From Membranipora membranacea (lineage: Eukaryota > Bryozoa > Gymnolaemata > Cheilostomatida > Membraniporidae), in NCBI GenBank assembly GCA_914767715.1, contig OU612069.1, forward strand, positions 26,965,387 to 27,029,386: a DNA stretch of 64,000 bases. Reading direction: 5' to 3'. Below are positions 22,701-36,000 of this stretch, one piece after another (positions within the stretch are counted from its first letter, which is position 1; each line of letters opens with the position of its first letter). A program made the translations under genes and the position numbers. Under the pieces are notes generated by a model. It saw only the letters and a list, made by a program, of their open reading frames with translations, was not told the origin of the DNA and searched no databases.

Positions 22701-25700
22701 TGAAGTGTGGGATGCTGATTTTATTGGCTGATGATTGTATCTCTGCATTTCACTCAAATTATAAAGAATTTCAGGCCTAACCATCACAATCAAAGGTAAT
22801 ATAGTAAAAAATATAGATAGTTTGGGTAATTGCTAGTTTATGAATACCACCCAGTTTGAAGCCATCAATCTGCAAATGATACAGCAAGATTGTTTCTATT
22901 GTATTAATATTTACCTTGTATCAAGAGCTTTCCAACAGTACATAGCAAATTATAAATTCCTGACCCCTGTGTCTTTACCTTGAATCATATTGGTCATACA
23001 TTCCATGATTTGTGAAAAACATAATATTCTTCAAAATCTAATCATATCCTGCATTGCAAAAAATAGTATCCAGGCAATGTTGCAATCAGACACAAACATC
23101 CACTGAGTCATTTAGCAAAGACAGAATTCAGGTGATCATTCAAATATTTTTGTACTCAATTTGCCACAGGGCTCAATTATGGCATTGAGTTGATGTTACA
23201 CACAGCTTCAGCGTATTTAAAAAATCGATACATTATTACTGAATTCTGTCAAGGTCAACATTTTTTGGGTCATTGGTTTTCTTACAGTCTAAACTCCAAG
23301 AATACTGAATCTTTGAGTGAAATACGTCCCAGGTTATAGCTGAACACGAAATTGAAGATTTAGGGGCTTTTTATCTCTGTACATACTTGTGCAAATCGTT
23401 ATATAATATCATCCTCCTTTGGGGTATATAGAAGTACTCAACAAGATGTTTTCTCATAATTGATGTTGTACTGGTGTCAGAACAGCAGAAGGAAGTTTGA
23501 AGTTATCTGCTTGAACTGACGATGACTTACGTGTTTGCATGTCTTTCAAAACTAAGATAAGTTCTGATAGCACTGTGCAAAATTAGTTCCTATTCAGAGC
23601 TTATTCCAAGCGGGATAATGATTGTATAAATAGATGAAGTTATACCTACATTGTATAATTACAATTGAATTGAATAAGTTGTCTACTTATACCATACATT
23701 GAATAATTATAGTTGCATAATTTTGCCAGGCATGTGGTATAATCATTGTATAAAGTGGAATAATGAAGGTATAAACATGATTATTCAGACTTATGCCCGG
23801 TGTATAATCATTGAATAGGAACTGATTTTGCACAGTGTAGGAATACCGCTTCTGGAAATAGTATGTCCATCTTGTGTCTGTACGGCCTCTATCCAAAGTT
23901 GATTTATTTTGATAATTTGACTTTATTCTGCAAACCAGATGGCAGAGCTATTGTTGAACTAGAACCAAAGACATTTGGATTGCAACATCACCTGTACTTC
24001 TCACACTTGATTGAGAATACATGACATTGAGGATATACTAGCAGTGTCAGTTGTTTGATTATTTTGTATTTTCTTTATTTATTCGTACCTGCTACGGGAA
24101 TCAAACTGCTTATACGATTGTAAAATAAGTTGTTTCTGGATTTTTTTAATGCTTATAGTACTTACTATCTGGCAGTCTTGAACGTAGGACTAAATATTCA
24201 TTATTTCAGAACAATTAGGTGAAGATTGTGTCAATGTTTGATAACACTCAGTGAAGTGCATATAGTAGATAACAACGAAATGAAACTGCTATCTTAAGCT
24301 ACACTTGCAAAATGTCTATTGATTAATGAGGGGAAATATTGTGATTGGGAATCTGGAAAACCAAATGACTCACTGTGCTGTTATCAGCAAATTTATGCGA
24401 ACCTTTCCAAGGGAGCGCACTAGCTGTGAAAAAACAGGCATTCATATGTAGTGAAACTGGTAACAAAGAAAGATTTTTACTGCATGATTGGTAAAGGTTT
24501 GTCTGGAGGTATCACTTTGAAGTAAGGCTCAGCCAAACTCACAACATCATGGGGGAAGGTGAGTTCTCATCAATAAATAATAATAGTATAGTCTTGTAAT
24601 CCAGTAAAAGTGAAACTTATCTCACTTTGTTGAGTCAAGGCATAAATCAAACTGCTACTAGCAGGCTTATACTTAGGTTTGGGCCTATTGATGAGATGAC
24701 AGGAGAGTAGTAATGGGTATGCAGACTGATTAGATAGAGTATCTTAACTGTTCCTACTATGGGCTACATCTTTTGGTGAGCATATAGCGTTGGTTCGGAT
24801 AACATCTTGGATAAAATCGTCCCAAAATTAAAAACAATAGTCCTCTGACTCCTACTCACTGTATATTAAACTGTTGTGTTGTAACAATCCTAGTAAGTTA
24901 GTAAGATTTGCCTCAATTATTTTCATTCCCTTGACACTTTTAGATCAAGTCAATGTTTTGTGGATGACTTAATCTGTGGGCGCAGTTTGCTTCCCCTGCT
25001 AGGGAACCCCAATTGGAAAGACTTGGTATGATGTTCACAAAAGTGAGCTGTGGCATATGGGAAATCCTCTCAATGAATTATGATTAATTGTTTACATTGC
25101 GACTTGATTGGTTCAATAAACCCTAGATATGGGTATTGACCAATGACAGTGTGGAGTTTATCCTCTACCTAATAACAAGGAGCACGTTATCAGTTATTCT
25201 CCAGGCATTGGGAAATACAGAGAATTTTCCCCTTTTCACAGTCATACATCTGAATTACCACAATTACTTGCTTGCTTTCCCATTGGATATTATTCACTCG
25301 CACAGCCAGTGGTGCGCCACTGCTTTTCCTCCTATAATGATCTCTTGCGCCAAGGGTAAGCCATTCAATGGACTATTATATTATGCTTTGAGACTTCCAG
25401 GCAGGTTTATCACACAGGTGGCTATATGAAATTGACGAGTTAAATCAGCCTACACTCAATTTCGATTGCTCTGCAATGGACACCCTGCCAAACCTGGCTT
25501 TTAATAATACTTTGTTTTATAACACGATCGTTTTATTTGCTGTACATTTACAGGTCTTTTGCAACCCCATGTGTTGTGACAAATTCAATAACTGACCATT
25601 TAATCGTTTCCCTGCAAGTGAAACATTTGCAAGTGTTGAGAGCACATATAGCTTGAGAAATCAAGAAGTCCCATGCATCATTCATGATCTATTATTAACA

Positions 25701-26100
25701 AGGGGCAGTACATTTGGATTAATAAATTCTTTGTACTTGACAAAGAGGGTTTCATGAATGGTGTCTCTATCAGTTGAATGAATAAAGTTGATCTTTATTA
25801 TGTCCAGTTGTCAAGTGACAGTCTTCACTTCTGTGATAAATATTCCTGCTCCTAATTTGGTTGCAAACCAAATACCAGATAGAACTACTACTAACTAATA
25901 AATTAACCCCCTTCTTTGTGGATAGATAGGACTTTCTTAGATCCCTCATTAAAGAGCTGGCAATCCTAAGCATATGCTGAACTAATCCGAATATCTGAAT
26001 CATGAACAGAATTTGGTGATGCATAAACGGCTTCCCACTCAGAATTCCATGCTATTGAATAATTGCGTAGGTTTTGTCTAATTCATGTGCCTCGTTTAAG
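22701..26100. other. mostly anonymous sequence with isolated exon-like signals
   Basis: No gene can be supported. Three exon-like pieces stand out: 23938-24028 (frame GRAIVELEPKTFG after an acceptor-like AAACCAG), 24555-24564 (ATGGGGGAAG before gtgagt, a possible first coding exon), and 25303-25351 (between CGCACAG and gtaagc). They may belong with the macro-like exon at 26101, but I cannot join them confidently. A short inverted repeat of TATAATCATTGTATA-like words lies at 23610-23820. Confidence 0.3.
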
Positions 26101-26432
26101 TCCTATTCAAAACTGCTTTCAACACAACTGGCTCTTTCCGACTGGTTGTTGTCGATATTCTGAACACAAAGAGCAGTGTCGTTGCCAAATCAATTGGACC
26201 AAAGACAACCTGTGATGTCAAGTTCAATCCGCAAGGTGTACTCGAACAAAAGTTTGCTGATGCAGCAGGGCAGCAATTGATCAACGAGTTAGGAGATCCT
26301 AAACACGGCCCATGGGGATTCGGAGAGATAATTTACACAGATTCATACCTCTTGAAGAAAGGCGAGGGATTGCCAAAAGCTATATGCCACTTCTGTGTGC
26401 CAAGGAGGTATTCAGGTGACTCAACATACTTG
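26101..26432 (+). CDS. macro-domain-like exon, partial gene
   Basis: An acceptor-like CTCGTTTAAG and a clear donor (TTG|gtaagt) bound 332 bp; from the third base the frame is open for 110 codons. It contains GVLEQKFADAAGQQLINELG, then GFGEIIYTDSYLL and KAICHFCVP. This resembles the macro-domain run G-V-x-x-x-I-x-x-A-A-G-x-x-L, G-x-x-x-x-T-x-x-x-x-L and I-x-H-x-V-x-P. Macro domains bind ADP-ribose, but the usual N-A-x-N site is not evident (KSIGPKTTCDVKFN in its place). The second half of the fold should lie in a downstream exon, which I cannot find before the transposon cluster at 27.4 kb. Confidence 0.42.
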
Positions 26433-27388
26433 GTAAGTCTTATAAGCATATTTTGTCCCTCTAATCTTAAATCAGAGAATCAGAATCAACTAGATATTGG
26501 ATAGTTTATATTCATATGACAGCTGCAAACTATTTGACTAGGCTGGAGACCGATGTTACGGACCATCATGTATCACTTTATTGGTTGTTATTATAATCTT
26601 TATGGCAAAGCGTGAGCTTCTATCTAACAGGCAGAGGGGAATGCTTCATAAATTAATGCACAAGGAACAAAATGTGGAATAAATTCAGTGTTTGGCTGCT
26701 AGCCATGAGTTTTTTAGTAATTAACGTTGTCGGAGTTTTTTCACTACTACAGTTCGAATAAAAAAAAACCAGGCTTGGTTATCACCTCACCCTACTGCAT
26801 CTACTCCATTCTTGTCAAATCCTTTTCTCAACTATCAATAACTTGCATCATTCAGGCCATCGAAGTTCTGAAGATTTTAAGTTTGATTGCCTAATTTCTT
26901 ATTACCATCCTGAAATAGGTTAATAGCATCGAAAGTACAGCACATAAATAAAACAAAATAAAAGGAGTCTGAGCTGCAATAGTTGAAAAGTTGCACATTT
27001 AATGCAAAAAGGTGTTTTGTCTCTTGGTGGATTTCATTTGGATAGCTGGTATTCATCTATTGTTTGTATTTATTTTATTGAAAGAGTTTAGGGGGTGATG
27101 CTCGATGTTTGCTATTTTCGTGAAGTGTTCAATGCTATAGGTGTGCAGGAATGTTATGATTGTTTGAAGTGCTAGATATTCAAGCCTCTGTTCATAGTAG
27201 TTTGAGAATGGCAGCATAATCCAAGTAGCTGAGTGCTGGATCCCCTCTAGCCTTTTTTTCAGTGTCTGATAATATATGGTACCATGCAGGGCAGGCGTAG
27301 GTGATTACATACTTAAACTACTGCTGCCACTCATGCAAATTTGTGCTCATTGAATTCTGCATAGCTCCAAGATAATTAATTGAGACTT
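26433..27388. other. no gene recognised
   Basis: No further macro-domain exon was found. The stretch is AT-rich with no convincing coding or repeat content. Confidence 0.4.
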
Positions 27389-27604
27389 AAATCTCATAAC
27401 TGTTACCTAATGGGCAAATAATTTGCACAAAATTATCTTCAAAATCAGGGCATGAAATCTACGCACCAGCTAATGAAGTGTACAGTATGCACTAGTAAGA
27501 CGGTGACTATGTCACCCGTGCCGGTAGATAACTAATTTCATACCCTAATTTTTACGATCAGTTTGTGCAAATTATTTGCTCATTAGGTGACAATGCTGAG
27601 ATTG
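27389..27604. mobile_element. short foldback MITE
   Basis: About 70-bp imperfect inverted arms: the left carries TACCTAATGGGCAAATAATT and the right GCAAATTATTTGCTCATTAG. The outer ends pair AATCTCA with TGAGATT. The centre (27495-27525) has GGTGACTATGTCACC, a second small palindrome. No coding capacity. Confidence 0.7.
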
Positions 27605-27696
27605 CAGCCTCATTTTATTAGTTTTGAGCTATACAGAAGTCTATAAGCACACATTTGGCTGTGTGGCAGCAGTGGTTTAAACTTATTGTTCACACG

Positions 27697-28306
27697 GTCT
27701 GAACTTTGCTAATTACCCAACAAATTTCCATCCGCTGGGTCAATTCCGGTGAGCATCCCTTCAATAAAGCTTCAATGTTTCAGAAAATCAAAAGTATCCC
27801 AGTATCAGAGAGAGAGCAAGTCAAGACAAGTGGTAATATTGGAGTTGGAGTAGAGTTGCTTCCTCTTTGGAGGCAATTCCACTTATTTCTATGAATAACT
27901 ATCACATTTACAGCTATTCGTTGTATTTCCTCTGTCTTTATTGTTGCGGATGCCCAGTGAGTACTATTGATTTTTTTTGACAGTGAGAATGAGAAAATCA
28001 ATAGTACTCACTGGGCATGCGCAACAATACAGACAGAGGAAAATGAATGAATGAATAGCTATAAATGTGATAGTTATTATTAGAAATAAGTGGAATTGCC
28101 TCCAAAGAGGAAGCAACTCCACTCCAACTCAACAGTGAAATGACCATTTTACCACTTGTTTTGACTTGCTCTCTCTCTGATACTGGGAACACAATCCTCA
28201 ATTCGATTTGATTTTCTGAAACATTGAAGCTTTATTGAAGGGATGCTCACCTGAATTGACCCAGCAGATAGAAATTTGTTGGGTAATTAGCAAAGTTCCA
28301 ACTGTC
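27697..28306. mobile_element. foldback element, two ~290-bp inverted arms
   Basis: The left arm from GAACTTTGCTAATTACCC to GCCCAGTGAGTACTATTGAT is matched, inverted, by the right arm from ATCAATAGTACTCACTGGGC to GGGTAATTAGCAAAGTTC. Only about 20 bp separate the arms (27975-27995). Arm identity is high but not perfect, with small indels. It abuts the LINE fragment at about 28306, where the RT thumb reading frame stops, so it probably inserted into or next to that LINE. Confidence 0.78.
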
Positions 28307-28960
28307 CAAATGTGGACAGACGGTTGAATATTAGCAACATAGAAGGTTTTCAGGCCATCGTTATCAATGCGTTTCAGCAATCTCATCAGGGAAAAGCGTT
28401 GGGAGTATTAAAATATCATAGAGTCAACATGATTACTGAATGTTGGTGTGTTTCCTACAACAATACCTAAATACTGTGGTCAGAGGGAGAAAGAAACATA
28501 GCATGATCTCCGTAGGTTTCACCAAGGTGCAGTGCAGGTTTGTTTGTACGAGCCACACTCAGTATCAAAGTTTTGCTAGAATTTAAAATCATATTGTTAC
28601 TCTCAGACCAGGTGTTTGCTAACTGTATTGCAGCAGATGTGTTCTCAATGGATGGTTAAAAAATAGGCTTATGAAAGGTTGTATATTCAGTATATTTGAT
28701 ACATTTTGTAACATAATCAAAAGCTTTTGAGTCATCAACAAATAATAACCAAGTTATGGGGCCCAGTTATTTTCCCCGAGGGGGACAAACTTGAATAGAT
28801 TCATACTCCAAAAAAGTCATAATAGTATTTCACACCTAAAAACCTTTCTACTAACATAATGAAATTAGTGTCAAAACCAAAAGAATTCATTTTAGATATC
28901 AGTATTAGGTGCTGCATACTATCGAAGAGTTTGGAAAAAAGATTTTGTAGCAGTTTGACA
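28306..28960 (-). pseudogene. LINE reverse transcriptase fragment
   Basis: On the minus strand, frames with several stops give FDSMQHLILISKMNSFGFD near 28915, LGPITWLLFVDDSKAFDYV near 28730, AAIQLANTWSESNNMILNSS near 28620 and LLKRIDNDGLKTFYVANIQP near 28360. These are RT palm and thumb landmarks (fingers helix, L-G-P, DD box, W-S-x-x-N-x-M-x-L-N, thumb helix). The LGP and DD blocks are closer together than normal, suggesting an internal deletion. Confidence 0.65.
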
Positions 28961-28982
28961 TTGGTATCAGAGGCGAGAACGG

Positions 28983-30249
28983 ATGACCAGCCATCTATCA
29001 GCTGAAATTTCTATGATTTTCTATGATTTCAATCAGAAAATACTTTTTGTAGAAGACAGCCACAACAAGTACGTCAATAACACGTGTGTGGTTACATATT
29101 CATTCGATGGCCCCGAGCACACAATAACCTTACAAACACATGGCAATGCTAAGCATCAAACACATGAGTACACACACGTTAAACCATCAGCCATTGCGAA
29201 CGCTGCAACAGATTCTGTAAGGGAAAGATCTGTTAGGGGTGGTATTGAACAACATATATTCCAGCATGGCGGCAGAGCCGGTATTGCAGCAGAGAACTAC
29301 CCCAATACAGGCCAATTGTACAGACATGGCATCAACAGAACTACATCTGGCGGAACAAATAAAAATTTTGCAGACATACCACTCTGGGCCGAGGAAAATA
29401 GAGATATCTTCCGATTAGTTCAGCTGCACCCGCATCCAGCTATAGTGCTTGCAACAGAACAACAGCTAAACGATCTAGAACGTTTCGCGACTGGGAAAAA
29501 AGTAAGGCAATCAGTGTCGATCCGACATTTAACATTGGCGAAATCTTTGTGACACCCATAACGTACCAACACCAATTTATATCATCACAGTGCACTGGCA
29601 CAAAGGGCTGCTTTTGTGGCCCAATGTTGATTCATTTTGAGAAGAAGAGGATCACATACCAACTGCTCTTTGACACTCTCATCCAATAGCGACCTTCAAT
29701 AGCAGAAATAAATAGAGTAGGAACTGATGGAGAAAATGAACTCATCACAGGTATAAAAGCATCTCTGCCGAATACGAAAATGATGAGATGTAACTACCAC
29801 TCCAAAAAAACGTAATGGAACGATTGAAGAAATGTGGCCTTGCCTTGTTTGAGAAGACTATTAAACAGCATATTACCAGGCTGATCAACTCAATCCAATT
29901 TCGAGAACACCTTTGCCGAGACGCTTGAGTTTTGGAATACTAAAAGTACTCAGATGGCTAAGTACCTTGAAAAAGAGGAAGGACGTTATATGGAATGACC
30001 TACATGTGAGAGCCAATGGTGGCAAGGTACCAATGTAAATGTGGGTTTGACCAGGAGTTAGTGAGCCATGTCATAGGCAAAGAAATTTATCGTAGTTTCC
30101 ATACGACACATGGCCCCAAAACTACTCTAACGCGGGAGTGGGCATACCACCACATCGAGTGCTTCTCTGGAGACAAAGCACTACATGCATGCCCAGATCA
30201 TACGGTCCAGAGACAATGTTTGGATTACTTAGACAACACGGTTTCTTAG
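28983..30249 (+). pseudogene. MULE-like DDE transposase, broken
   Basis: The first frame (28983-29552) ends in VQLHPHPAIVLATEQQLNDL. A one-base shift gives VDPTFNIGEIFVTPITYQHQ and CFCGPMLIHFEKKRITYQLL. After a TAG, GTDGENELITGI and MRCNYHSKK follow. The series D-x-T-F-N, G-P-M-x-I-H, T-D-G-E and C-x-x-H is that of MULE-type transposases, whose catalytic acids include the first and third of these. A last frame (30016-30249) with KCGFDQELVSHVIGKEIYRS may be its C-terminus. No terminal inverted repeats were found. At least four frame or stop lesions make it nonfunctional. Confidence 0.6.
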
Positions 30250-33026
30250 TTTAAACTCAAGATATTTGAAATCGATAGAATTAATTTGTTTGGTGCTTTC
30301 CAGGTCTTTTCATAACATTGTAGATAATAAGCCTTTGAAGGTTAGGCCCCACACTTTTATACTATATAAATCATGCAAATTAAGTTCATAATAATAGTGC
30401 CATAATCATCGCACCCAAATCTGATGCTTATCTTCTTTTCTATGTATAATTTTTGTATAATCCACCAATAGAAACTGTCAATTAACAGAACAAAGAGATC
30501 TTCTAAATGCTGTGTGTTACTATTTGGTGGTATGCTGTATCCAACAGGATCCTGACTTTAACGTATTGACTTTGTGATCAACTGAGTTGACGGCATAGAA
30601 CAATAACACGTCTGGCTGCAATCACTGCCACAGATCTTGCACAAGACAGCTATGTAGCTGGTGCTACAGCATTGCTTTGTTGCCACAGTTTATCGAGTCT
30701 TTGCTTTAGATATATGGCTCCATATGATGTAATATAGCACCTCCTGCGAATATGTTGGATGATGTTACCAGACCGCCTCACTGCTGTGCATGATCATACC
30801 TATAATATTATGATTGATCAATAATAATTGCAGAAAATATTTTGCGTGGAAGGGCGGCATGCGCACAGCAAGGATTAATTCTTAAGCACAGGGAGAGATC
30901 AGAGAGAAGTTGTGTTCTCCTGATAGCCCTGTACAATCCTATTGTGATATAAAATTATTTTTGAAATAAATAGCGCCATAATGGCCCATACAATTTGGAC
31001 ATTTTCTTAGTCATTCTTTGCCTTGGCTCATTTGTTCACATATTCTCTCATAATATAGCGCTATTACTAAAATGATTTTGATTCTCTTGGCAGTCCTGTA
31101 CAATTCAATTGGGATAAAAAAATCATTGTAGAAAAAATGCTCTAGAAAATATGCTACAATTCTAAGAACTAAGTTTCCAAATTTAGGGGACGCCTGTAGC
31201 AAATAGAAAGCTGGTCTTATGGAGCTCAAATAGACACTGACTGTGTGTTTTTCGCAACGTAATAAAGCGATCAGTGTCTGCATGAGTTCTATGCTGCACA
31301 CGTTTCATCAATGAACTAAACCTCATTGGTTTCATGAGCTTTCTACCACCCTAACATTTTGAAATTTTGTTAGAATCTCTTAGCTAATGTTCTCACAATA
31401 TCTCCCGATTAGCATTATTTCTACAATGATTTTATATCCGTACAGAACTGCCAAGAGAAGACAGCTTCGCATCAGCACGATGCTTATTGTCATTAGAACA
31501 CAGCTTTCTGAACTCTACCTATTATTACACCATAATATTGTGGAGTTAGCTTGCAGCATAATAGGCACTATGAACAAAAGAAGAAAAACCAGGCCTTAGG
31601 TACCAAAGGTGTAGTTGGCGTCATAGGAGTGTTGGAGAGTTGTCAGCCCTTAACCGATGAGGGCACAACTACCATGTGGATGTTTAAAATTTGATCAGAG
31701 GTTTGATATGGGTTGTGGATGGTAAGCGCAAAATTGTCTGGTAGAGAGAGCCCAATCTTATTACACAAGCTGATATGGGTGGGAATGGCTTGAGTGCATC
31801 CTGGAAGGGTAAGACGAAGCGATACACTTAATGCCCTAGTTTATTCCTAGAATGTTCTTTCTCCATTGTCTAGTGGCTAATGCATACCCATAAACATCAC
31901 AGCCAGCATGGGGAAGCTTTACGCAAATCTTTTTGACAACCAACCATTAATTATTTGCATTGAATTATTTGAGATAGCTAACCCATGCAGACCACCCACA
32001 GCTAGCCACAAGAATACCCACAGCACCTTACCCTTTTGAGGCCCTATTGAGTAAGAGCTGAATGTTCCAGACGCTTTCTAGCGTGTAGTTTACTGCCTAA
32101 ATTCTGACCCGGCTCTCTCTTTATGATAAGTCGTAAATGTTTAGCAGCCAGACAATGACTGTCTGCTGTCTCTCAAATCCAGCTTAGTACCTAAAAGATC
32201 ATGCGACCAATACGTAAGAAAGTACATAAATATGGATATATGTATCCGCTTCCTAGCTCATATATGTTCTGATCGATCTGATTGGTCAAAATATTCTCAC
32301 AAAAATAATAATTAGTGCAGACAACTCTTTAGCTTTTCACTTTTTGTCACTTGATTGTATTGCTTCTTTGGCTTCTTTGTAGATCAGGGAGTTTGTCCCC
32401 AACCCCAATTATTACATTGTTTAACGCTTAGATATTGTTTAGTTAGTGTATAGATGTATGTGTATTTTAAACCACTTTTAAGTCACTTTTATCACTTAGC
32501 ACAATACTCGAGGCTTGCATTGCCACCCGTTCACTAAAAATTATTTGCGTGAAAAGGCTAATTCCATTAATCCTCAATTTACATCTCACATGTTTAACAC
32601 ACGTCTTGTTACTTCATATGCGTACACACATGTAAAGTTACCGTTCTTAAACTATATCTATTCAACCTATATGAGCTAAGAAGCAGACTGATCACTTGCA
32701 AGGCAGAAAATAATGGATGAAAGTATAATATTATCTGGCATTGACTTACCTGGACTTTTCCTTCATTAATGAAGTTATGATGTTTGTTGCTTTGTTATTC
32801 GTTATATACTATTATATTATTTTTACAACTCTCTACTTTTTGTGTTTTTCATTAAATTAAAAATGTTATGAGCGTCCCATTTTACTTTTTGACGGTGTCA
32901 TTGGTTCTGTTGGGTCCAAATAATTGTATTACACACACAATGGATTTAATCAGTGCTTTAATAAAGATAACAGCTGGTTTCAGTTTTAACAAGGATTGTA
33001 ACAGCTGATTACCTATAACTCCTTGG
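30250..33026. other. no gene recognised; a diverged inverted repeat pair
   Basis: AT-rich spacer left of the satellite block. CTCTTGGCAGTCCTGTAC (31084-31145 region) recurs inverted at 31408-31465, and a diverged direct copy (GATAGCCCTGTACAATCC) lies near 30920. This suggests a dispersed repeat; no coding content supported. Confidence 0.4.
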
Positions 33027-36000
33027 CCCAGATTCGATGCGGGGGAAGCTGGACGCGCAAGGAGGGCCCCAGCCCTTCGCGGCGTGGCCCAGATTCGATG
33101 CGGGGGAAGCTGGACGCGCAAGGAGGGCCCCAGCCCTTCGCGGCGTGGCCCAGATTCGATGCGGGGGAAGCTGGACGCGCAAGGAGGGCCCCAGCCCTTC
33201 GCGGCGTGGCCCAGATTCGATGCGGGGGAAGCTGGACGCGCAAGGAGGGCCCCAGCCCTTCGCGGCGTGGCCCAGATTCGATGCGGGGGAAGCTGGACGC
33301 GCAAGGAGGGCCCCAGCCCTTCGCGGCGTGGCCCAGATTCGATGCGGGGGAAGCTGGACGCGCAAGGAGGGCCCCAGCCCTTCGCGGCGTGGCCCAGATT
33401 CGATGCGGGGGAAGCTGGACGCGCAAGGAGGGCCCCAGCCCTTCGCGGCGTGGCCCAGATTCGATGCGGGGGAAGCTGGACGCGCAAGGAGGGCCCCAGC
33501 CCTTCGCGGCGTGGCCCAGATTCGATGCGGGGGAAGCTGGACGCGCAAGGAGGGCCCCAGCCCTTCGCGGCGTGGCCCAGATTCGATGCGGGGGAAGCTG
33601 GACGCGCAAGGAGGGCCCCAGCCCTTCGCGGCGTGGCCCAGATTCGATGCGGGGGAAGCTGGACGCGCAAGGAGGGCCCCAGCCCTTCGCGGCGTGGCCC
33701 AGATTCGATGCGGGGGAAGCTGGACGCGCAAGGAGGGCCCCAGCCCTTCGCGGCGTGGCCCAGATTCGATGCGGGGGAAGCTGGACGCGCAAGGAGGGCC
33801 CCAGCCCTTCGCGGCGTGGCCCAGATTCGATGCGGGGGAAGCTGGACGCGCAAGGAGGGCCCCAGCCCTTCGCGGCGTGGCCCAGATTCGATGCGGGGGA
33901 AGCTGGACGCGCAAGGAGGGCCCCAGCCCTTCGCGGCGTGGCCCAGATTCGATGCGGGGGAAGCTGGACGCGCAAGGAGGGCCCCAGCCCTTCGCGGCGT
34001 GGCCCAGATTCGATGCGGGGGAAGCTGGACGCGCAAGGAGGGCCCCAGCCCTTCGCGGCGTGGCCCAGATTCGATGCGGGGGAAGCTGGACGCGCAAGGA
34101 GGGCCCCAGCCCTTCGCGGCGTGGCCCAGATTCGATGCGGGGGAAGCTGGACGCGCAAGGAGGGCCCCAGCCCTTCGCGGCGTGGCCCAGATTCGATGCG
34201 GGGGAAGCTGGACGCGCAAGGAGGGCCCCAGCCCTTCGCGGCGTGGCCCAGATTCGATGCGGGGGAAGCTGGACGCGCAAGGAGGGCCCCAGCCCTTCGC
34301 GGCGTGGCCCAGATTCGATGCGGGGGAAGCTGGACGCGCAAGGAGGGCCCCAGCCCTTCGCGGCGTGGCCCAGATTCGATGCGGGGGAAGCTGGACGCGC
34401 AAGGAGGGCCCCAGCCCTTCGCGGCGTGGCCCAGATTCGATGCGGGGGAAGCTGGACGCGCAAGGAGGGCCCCAGCCCTTCGCGGCGTGGCCCAGATTCG
34501 ATGCGGGGGAAGCTGGACGCGCAAGGAGGGCCCCAGCCCTTCGCGGCGTGGCCCAGATTCGATGCGGGGGAAGCTGGACGCGCAAGGAGGGCCCCAGCCC
34601 TTCGCGGCGTGGCCCAGATTCGATGCGGGGGAAGCTGGACGCGCAAGGAGGGCCCCAGCCCTTCGCGGCGTGGCCCAGATTCGATGCGGGGGAAGCTGGA
34701 CGCGCAAGGAGGGCCCCAGCCCTTCGCGGCGTGGCCCAGATTCGATGCGGGGGAAGCTGGACGCGCAAGGAGGGCCCCAGCCCTTCGCGGCGTGGCCCAG
34801 ATTCGATGCGGGGGAAGCTGGACGCGCAAGGAGGGCCCCAGCCCTTCGCGGCGTGGCCCAGATTCGATGCGGGGGAAGCTGGACGCGCAAGGAGGGCCCC
34901 AGCCCTTCGCGGCGTGGCCCAGATTCGATGCGGGGGAAGCTGGACGCGCAAGGAGGGCCCCAGCCCTTCGCGGCGTGGCCCAGATTCGATGCGGGGGAAG
35001 CTGGACGCGCAAGGAGGGCCCCAGCCCTTCGCGGCGTGGCCCAGATTCGATGCGGGGGAAGCTGGACGCGCAAGGAGGGCCCCAGCCCTTCGCGGCGTGG
35101 CCCAGATTCGATGCGGGGGAAGCTGGACGCGCAAGGAGGGCCCCAGCCCTTCGCGGCGTGGCCCAGATTCGATGCGGGGGAAGCTGGACGCGCAAGGAGG
35201 GCCCCAGCCCTTCGCGGCGTGGCCCAGATTCGATGCGGGGGAAGCTGGACGCGCAAGGAGGGCCCCAGCCCTTCGCGGCGTGGCCCAGATTCGATGCGGG
35301 GGAAGCTGGACGCGCAAGGAGGGCCCCAGCCCTTCGCGGCGTGGCCCAGATTCGATGCGGGGGAAGCTGGACGCGCAAGGAGGGCCCCAGCCCTTCGCGG
35401 CGTGGCCCAGATTCGATGCGGGGGAAGCTGGACGCGCAAGGAGGGCCCCAGCCCTTCGCGGCGTGGCCCAGATTCGATGCGGGGGAAGCTGGACGCGCAA
35501 GGAGGGCCCCAGCCCTTCGCGGCGTGGCCCAGATTCGATGCGGGGGAAGCTGGACGCGCAAGGAGGGCCCCAGCCCTTCGCGGCGTGGCCCAGATTCGAT
35601 GCGGGGGAAGCTGGACGCGCAAGGAGGGCCCCAGCCCTTCGCGGCGTGGCCCAGATTCGATGCGGGGGAAGCTGGACGCGCAAGGAGGGCCCCAGCCCTT
35701 CGCGGCGTGGCCCAGATTCGATGCGGGGGAAGCTGGACGCGCAAGGAGGGCCCCAGCCCTTCGCGGCGTGGCCCAGATTCGATGCGGGGGAAGCTGGACG
35801 CGCAAGGAGGGCCCCAGCCCTTCGCGGCGTGGCCCAGATTCGATGCGGGGGAAGCTGGACGCGCAAGGAGGGCCCCAGCCCTTCGCGGCGTGGCCCAGAT
35901 TCGATGCGGGGGAAGCTGGACGCGCAAGGAGGGCCCCAGCCCTTCGCGGCGTGGCCCAGATTCGATGCGGGGGAAGCTGGACGCGCAAGGAGGGCCCCAG

